DNA of 64,000 nucleotides from Aeromonas sobria (lineage in GTDB: Bacteria; Pseudomonadota; Gammaproteobacteria; Enterobacterales; Aeromonadaceae). The notes below the pieces were generated by a model. That model ran no database searches. It saw only the letters and a list, made by a program, of their open reading frames with translations, and had not been told where the DNA came from. A program made the position numbers and the translations under genes. Of the stretch, positions 60,753 through 64,000 are shown one piece after another. Each line of letters opens with the position of its first letter. Positions within the stretch are counted from its first letter, which is position 1. The DNA is taken from positions 61,377-125,376 of the forward strand of contig NZ_CDBW01000048.1 of NCBI RefSeq assembly GCF_000820145.1. The letters run 5' to 3'.

Positions 60753-60767
60753 GGGGGCAAGCCCCCA
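60753..60767 (-). terminator. Short hairpin between rapA and rluA
   Basis: TGGGGGC-TT-GCCCCCA on the minus strand, 1 bp after the stop of the rapA tail copy. No T-run, so probably not a full terminator. Confidence 0.35.
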
Positions 60768-60840
60768 TCAGTTATGGGTAACCACAATCATAAAGGGCAT
60801 GGCATCCAGCGTGAGCCGGATCAGCGTATGCCTTTTCAGT
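60768..60840 (-). pseudogene. Duplicated remnant of the rapA 3' end
   Basis: On the minus strand the copy encodes LIRLTLDAMPFMIVVTHN then TGA (60768-60770). The rapA C-terminus itself is QLKLDAIRFIVVTHN then TGA (60847-60849), 79 bp away. Identical or synonymous codons dominate the last ten positions, and most differences are at third codon positions. Confidence 0.8.
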
Positions 60841-60846
60841 ATCGCG

Positions 60847-63714
60847 TCAGTTATGGGTGACCACGATAAAGCGGATTGCGTCCAGCTTGAGTTGGGTCTG
60901 GTCGATCAGGTGGTGCAATTCTGCCTGCAGATCACGAAGGTAATCCAGTTCGCTATCGCGCACGCTTGGATTGACCGCCTTGAGCGCTTCCAGACGATCG
61001 AGATCCTGCTGCAGGGTCTGCGCCATCTGGGCACGGGCCTTGTCGACAATCACGGCTTTCAACTCTTCGGCAATCGGCTGGCCCTTGCCTATCAGACCGT
61101 GAATAACCGGCTGGGATGCAGTCACGAGCTTGCTGCCAAGATGGCGGTTGACCGGGGTCAGCTGGCGGTTGAAGGCATCGAACGCCACCTTCTCGCCCAG
61201 ATTCTGGCCATTCTTGTCCATCAGCAGACGGATCGGCGTTGGCGGCATGAAGCGGTAGAGCTGGGGATGGGCCGCAGACTCGGCGACGAAGATCAGCTCA
61301 AGCAGGATCGAGCCGATAGGCAGCGCCTTGTTCTTGAGCAGTGCGACCGAGGTCGCACCGATCTCGGAGCCCAAGATCAGGTCGATACCGCCGCGCATCA
61401 TGGGGTGATCCCAGCAGAGCAGCGCCATATCATCCCGCGACAATGCGGTCGGGCGATCGAAGGTGATGGTCATACCATCCTGCGGCAGGCCCGGGAAGCT
61501 GGAGACCAGCATGTGATCCCCCGGGGTCAGCACCAGCGCGTTCTCGCCACGGTCATCCTGATTGACGCCGATCTCGTCGAACATCTTGAGGGCGAAGGAG
61601 ATCATGCCGGTGTCGCCGTCTTCGGCAGCCAGTTTGTCGACCAACTGCTGGGCGGCAGCGCCACCGCTGGAGTGGATCTCCAGCAGGCGATCGCGGCCCT
61701 GTTCCAGCCGAGCCTTGAGCGGCTCATGCAGTTCACGGGTTTTGATCAGTAGGGCATCGAGAGTTGCCTGATCGCCAGTGTTGGCGGCCAGCAGCTCGAA
61801 CAGCTCGTCACGCACCGCCTCGAATACCGGGCGGGCAGTCGGGCAGGTCTGCTCGAATGCATCCAGACCATCGTGATACCAGAGCTGCAGGGCGCGCTGG
61901 GCGGTTCCCTCCAGATAAGGGACGTGGATCTCGACGATGTTCTGTTGGCCAATGCGATCCAGACGGCCGATACGCTGCTCCAGCAGATCCGGATTGAGCG
62001 GCAGATCGAACAGCACCAGATGGCTGGCAAACTGGAAGTTGCGACCTTCTGAACCGATCTCGGAGCAGAGCAGCACTTGAGCGCCACTCTCTTGCTGGGC
62101 GAAATAGGCAGAGGCTTTATCCCGCTCCAGAATGGTCATCCCTTCGTGGAACACGGCACCACGGATCCCTTCACGGGTACGCAGCGCCTCTTCCAGCGCG
62201 ATGGCGGTGGCCGCTTCGGAGCAGATCACCAGCACTTTCTGCTGGCGGGCAGAGATCAGCAGCTCCAGCAACCACTCGACGCGGGGGTCGAACTGGGTCC
62301 AGGTGGCGTTGTCACCTTCGAACTGCTGGAAGATCTTCTCCGGGTAGAGGTAACGCAGGGCGCGGGTCTGCAGATCGCCACCATTGCCACCCATCATGCC
62401 CATCACCTTGATGGCAGTCTTGTACTGCTCCGGTAGCGGCATGGGGTAGATATTGAGGTGACGCTCGGGGAAGCCCTGAATGTTGGCGCGGCTGTTACGG
62501 AACAGCACCCGGCCGGTGCCGTGCTGATCCAGCAGCTTGGCGACCGCCTGCTGACGTGCGGCGGCATCGCCGAGATCCAGTCCTTCCAGCTGACTGGCAA
62601 GGATATGCCTGGCTTCATCGCTCAGGGTTTCGCCATCCAGCAGCTCTTGCGCTGCGCTGGCGACCTGGCCATAAGCCTGCTCCTCGGCGAGGAAGGCCTC
62701 GTAGTCGTAAAAACGCTCGGGGTCGAGCAGGCGCAGACGGGCAAAGTGGCTCTGGTGGCCCAGCTGATCCGGGGTAGCGGTCAGTAGCAGCACGCCCGGC
62801 ACCTGTTCGGCCAGCGCTTCCACCATTTCGTAGGCGCGGCTGGGTGCCTCTTCGCTCCACTCCAGATGGTGCGCTTCGTCGACAACCAGCAGATCCCACT
62901 CGGCTTCCAGCACCTGCTCGAAGCGACGACGTTTCTTGCGCAGGAAGTCGAGGCTGCAGATCACCAGCTGTTCGGTCTCGAAGGGGTTCTCCGCATCGGC
63001 GAACGCCTCGATGCAGCGCTCCTCGTCAAACAGGGAGAAGTGCAGGTTGAAGCGGCGCAGCATCTCGACCAGCCACTGGTGCTGCAGGGTTTCGGGCAGC
63101 AGGATCAGCACCCGATGGGCGCGGCCGGAGAGCAGCTGCTGATGAATGATCATGCCCGCTTCAATGGTCTTGCCCAGACCCACTTCATCTGCCAGTAGTA
63201 CGCGTGGGGCGTAGCGGTGACCCACTTCATGGGCGATATAGATCTGGTGCGGGATCAGGCTGACCCGGCCACCGGCCAGCCCACGGGTCGGATTAAGGCG
63301 ACGCTTGTGCTGATGGATCAACGCTTCATAGCGCAGGGTAAAGCGGGACATCCGATCAATCTGACCGGCGAACAGGCGCTCCTGCGGTTTGTTGAACTTG
63401 ATAAAGTTGCTGAGGAACACTTCCTTGAGGGCAACGGGCTCATCATTGTCGGTGCGAACACCTACATATATAAGCAGGCCATCTTTCTCCTGCACTTCTT
63501 CGACCGTCATGGTCCAGTCTTCGTGAGTGGCGATCTGGTCGCCCACATTGAAGCTGACCCGGGTTACCGGCGCCTCTTCTTTGGCATACATACGGTTTTC
63601 ACCGGTCGCCGGAAACAACAGGGTAACCATGCGTCCTTCAACAGCAACGACAGTCCCTAACCCCAGATCCGTCTCTGTATCACTAATCCAACGCTGGCCA
63701 AGTGCAAAAGGCAT
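60847..63714 (-). CDS. rapA: RNA polymerase-associated ATPase RapA
   Basis: 955 residues from the ATG at 63714 (MPFALGQRWISDTETDLGLG), matching the E. coli start; the frame extends upstream without resemblance. RapA is a Swi2/Snf2 ATPase that recycles stalled RNA polymerase. LLADEVGLGKTIEAGMIIHQ is Walker A, LLVVDEAHHLEWS the DEAH box, and RIGRLDRIGQQNIVEIHVPY motif VI. Its 3' end is partly duplicated 79 bp downstream. Confidence 0.97.
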   Translation of the reverse strand: MPFALGQRWISDTETDLGLGTVVAVEGRMVTLLFPATGENRMYAKEEAPVTRVSFNVGDQIATHEDWTMTVEEVQEKDGLLIYVGVRTDNDEPVALKEVFLSNFIKFNKPQERLFAGQIDRMSRFTLRYEALIHQHKRRLNPTRGLAGGRVSLIPHQIYIAHEVGHRYAPRVLLADEVGLGKTIEAGMIIHQQLLSGRAHRVLILLPETLQHQWLVEMLRRFNLHFSLFDEERCIEAFADAENPFETEQLVICSLDFLRKKRRRFEQVLEAEWDLLVVDEAHHLEWSEEAPSRAYEMVEALAEQVPGVLLLTATPDQLGHQSHFARLRLLDPERFYDYEAFLAEEQAYGQVASAAQELLDGETLSDEARHILASQLEGLDLGDAAARQQAVAKLLDQHGTGRVLFRNSRANIQGFPERHLNIYPMPLPEQYKTAIKVMGMMGGNGGDLQTRALRYLYPEKIFQQFEGDNATWTQFDPRVEWLLELLISARQQKVLVICSEAATAIALEEALRTREGIRGAVFHEGMTILERDKASAYFAQQESGAQVLLCSEIGSEGRNFQFASHLVLFDLPLNPDLLEQRIGRLDRIGQQNIVEIHVPYLEGTAQRALQLWYHDGLDAFEQTCPTARPVFEAVRDELFELLAANTGDQATLDALLIKTRELHEPLKARLEQGRDRLLEIHSSGGAAAQQLVDKLAAEDGDTGMISFALKMFDEIGVNQDDRGENALVLTPGDHMLVSSFPGLPQDGMTITFDRPTALSRDDMALLCWDHPMMRGGIDLILGSEIGATSVALLKNKALPIGSILLELIFVAESAAHPQLYRFMPPTPIRLLMDKNGQNLGEKVAFDAFNRQLTPVNRHLGSKLVTASQPVIHGLIGKGQPIAEELKAVIVDKARAQMAQTLQQDLDRLEALKAVNPSVRDSELDYLRDLQAELHHLIDQTQLKLDAIRFIVVTHN

Positions 63715-63750
63715 TAAACTCTCCAAAGCCCAAGAGTGTGTGAATCGCAA

Positions 63751-63955
63751 AGGGGCGCTATGTTACCCGAAGCCGTGATCTCGATCACCATGGATATAGA
63801 AGTGGTGATACCTAATCGCCATAACCTTGATCTACGGCCTGCCAGTCCCGACTGATAATAGGTCGGCGTTGTCAAATGAGCGTGTTGTTGCAGGATAAAT
63901 CGACTTTTTGGGTGATTAGTGAACGGTTGAGCTAAAAACTCGAATTTAATTCTAA
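63751..63955. promoter_or_regulatory. Gap with rapA promoter region and UP-like A/T tract
   Basis: Between rapA and the rrn-like promoter. The segment 63925-63955 (taaaaactcgaatttaattc then taaatg) is A/T-rich as expected for an UP element. No gene is seen. Confidence 0.45.
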
Positions 63956-63962
63956 ATGCCTC

Positions 63963-63990
63963 TTGCCAGCGTGATCCAGATCCCTATAAT
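63963..63990 (+). promoter_or_regulatory. rRNA operon P1-like promoter at window edge
   Basis: TTGCCA, 16 bp, TATAAT, with CCC before and GCGCCAC after the -10. The sequence CCCTATAATGCGCCAC is the form found in E. coli rrn P1 promoters, including the GC-rich discriminator typical of stringent control. An rrn operon probably starts beyond base 64000. Confidence 0.7.
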
Positions 63991-64000
63991 GCGCCACATC

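Overview
The window looks like chromosomal DNA of an Aeromonas species (Gammaproteobacteria). Reasons: a complete aerolysin-family toxin gene, high GC with strong third-position GC in the core genes, and core gene orders typical of the group (lysA-dapF-DUF484-xerC-yigB, hslR-hslO near pckA, rapA next to rluA, dhaKLM-gldA with dhaR). The last bases form a strong promoter resembling an rRNA operon P1, so an rrn operon probably begins just past the right edge. No tRNA, rRNA, CRISPR array, prophage or complete IS element is seen.

Layout. 1-5150: end of lysA, then dapF, DUF484, xerC, yigB, an HDOD gene and a GNAT gene. 5150-7260: a small unannotated 58-codon gene and a CPA1 antiporter. 7380-12290: metH (probable MetJ boxes) and rimK. 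12380-15380: a two-component system and two exported proteins. 15640-17100: aerolysin. 17360-24520: the thiamin operon thiC-thiDE-thiF-thiS-thiG-thiH behind a TPP riboswitch. 24540-27500: a repeat-rich gap, then accessory genes (DUF5677, GNAT, Vat-like acetyltransferase, a small conserved protein). 27850-36700: two GGDEF proteins, a SdaC-type transporter, ExoD, an outer-membrane protein, amtB with a sigma-54/NtrC-type control region, slyB, GNAT and ygbA. 36760-45950: aminopeptidase P, a GntR regulator, pckA, hslO, hslR, a membrane protein, a secreted NUDIX-PAP2 fusion and an AI-2E family permease. 46100-48040: an accessory island with two attC-like integron recombination sites, a GNAT gene and an HNH nuclease. 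48377-53708: an agmatine-to-putrescine cluster with a divergent LysR regulator. 53766-59690: dihydroxyacetone/glycerol utilisation. 59814-64000: yjfB, rluA, rapA and the rrn-like promoter.

The most unusual theme is a recurring scar. At five places (dapF start, thiS end, aguB start, dhaR start, rapA end; a sixth after the first GNAT gene is doubtful) a short diverged copy of one end of a gene lies 76-98 bp from the true end. In aguB and rapA the differences fall mostly at third codon positions, which suggests both copies once belonged to functional genes. One reading is in situ replacement of genes by diverged orthologues, leaving the end of the old gene behind. The simpler alternative is tandem duplication across a gene boundary.

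Other points of interest are an intergenic palindromic repeat read in frame inside thiH and at the end of a histidine kinase, an integrase-less attC cluster carrying an HNH nuclease, an aerolysin with an altered activation linker, and paired cytoplasmic and Tat-exported agmatine deiminases. Homologies are judged by eye and from memory; no database search was run.
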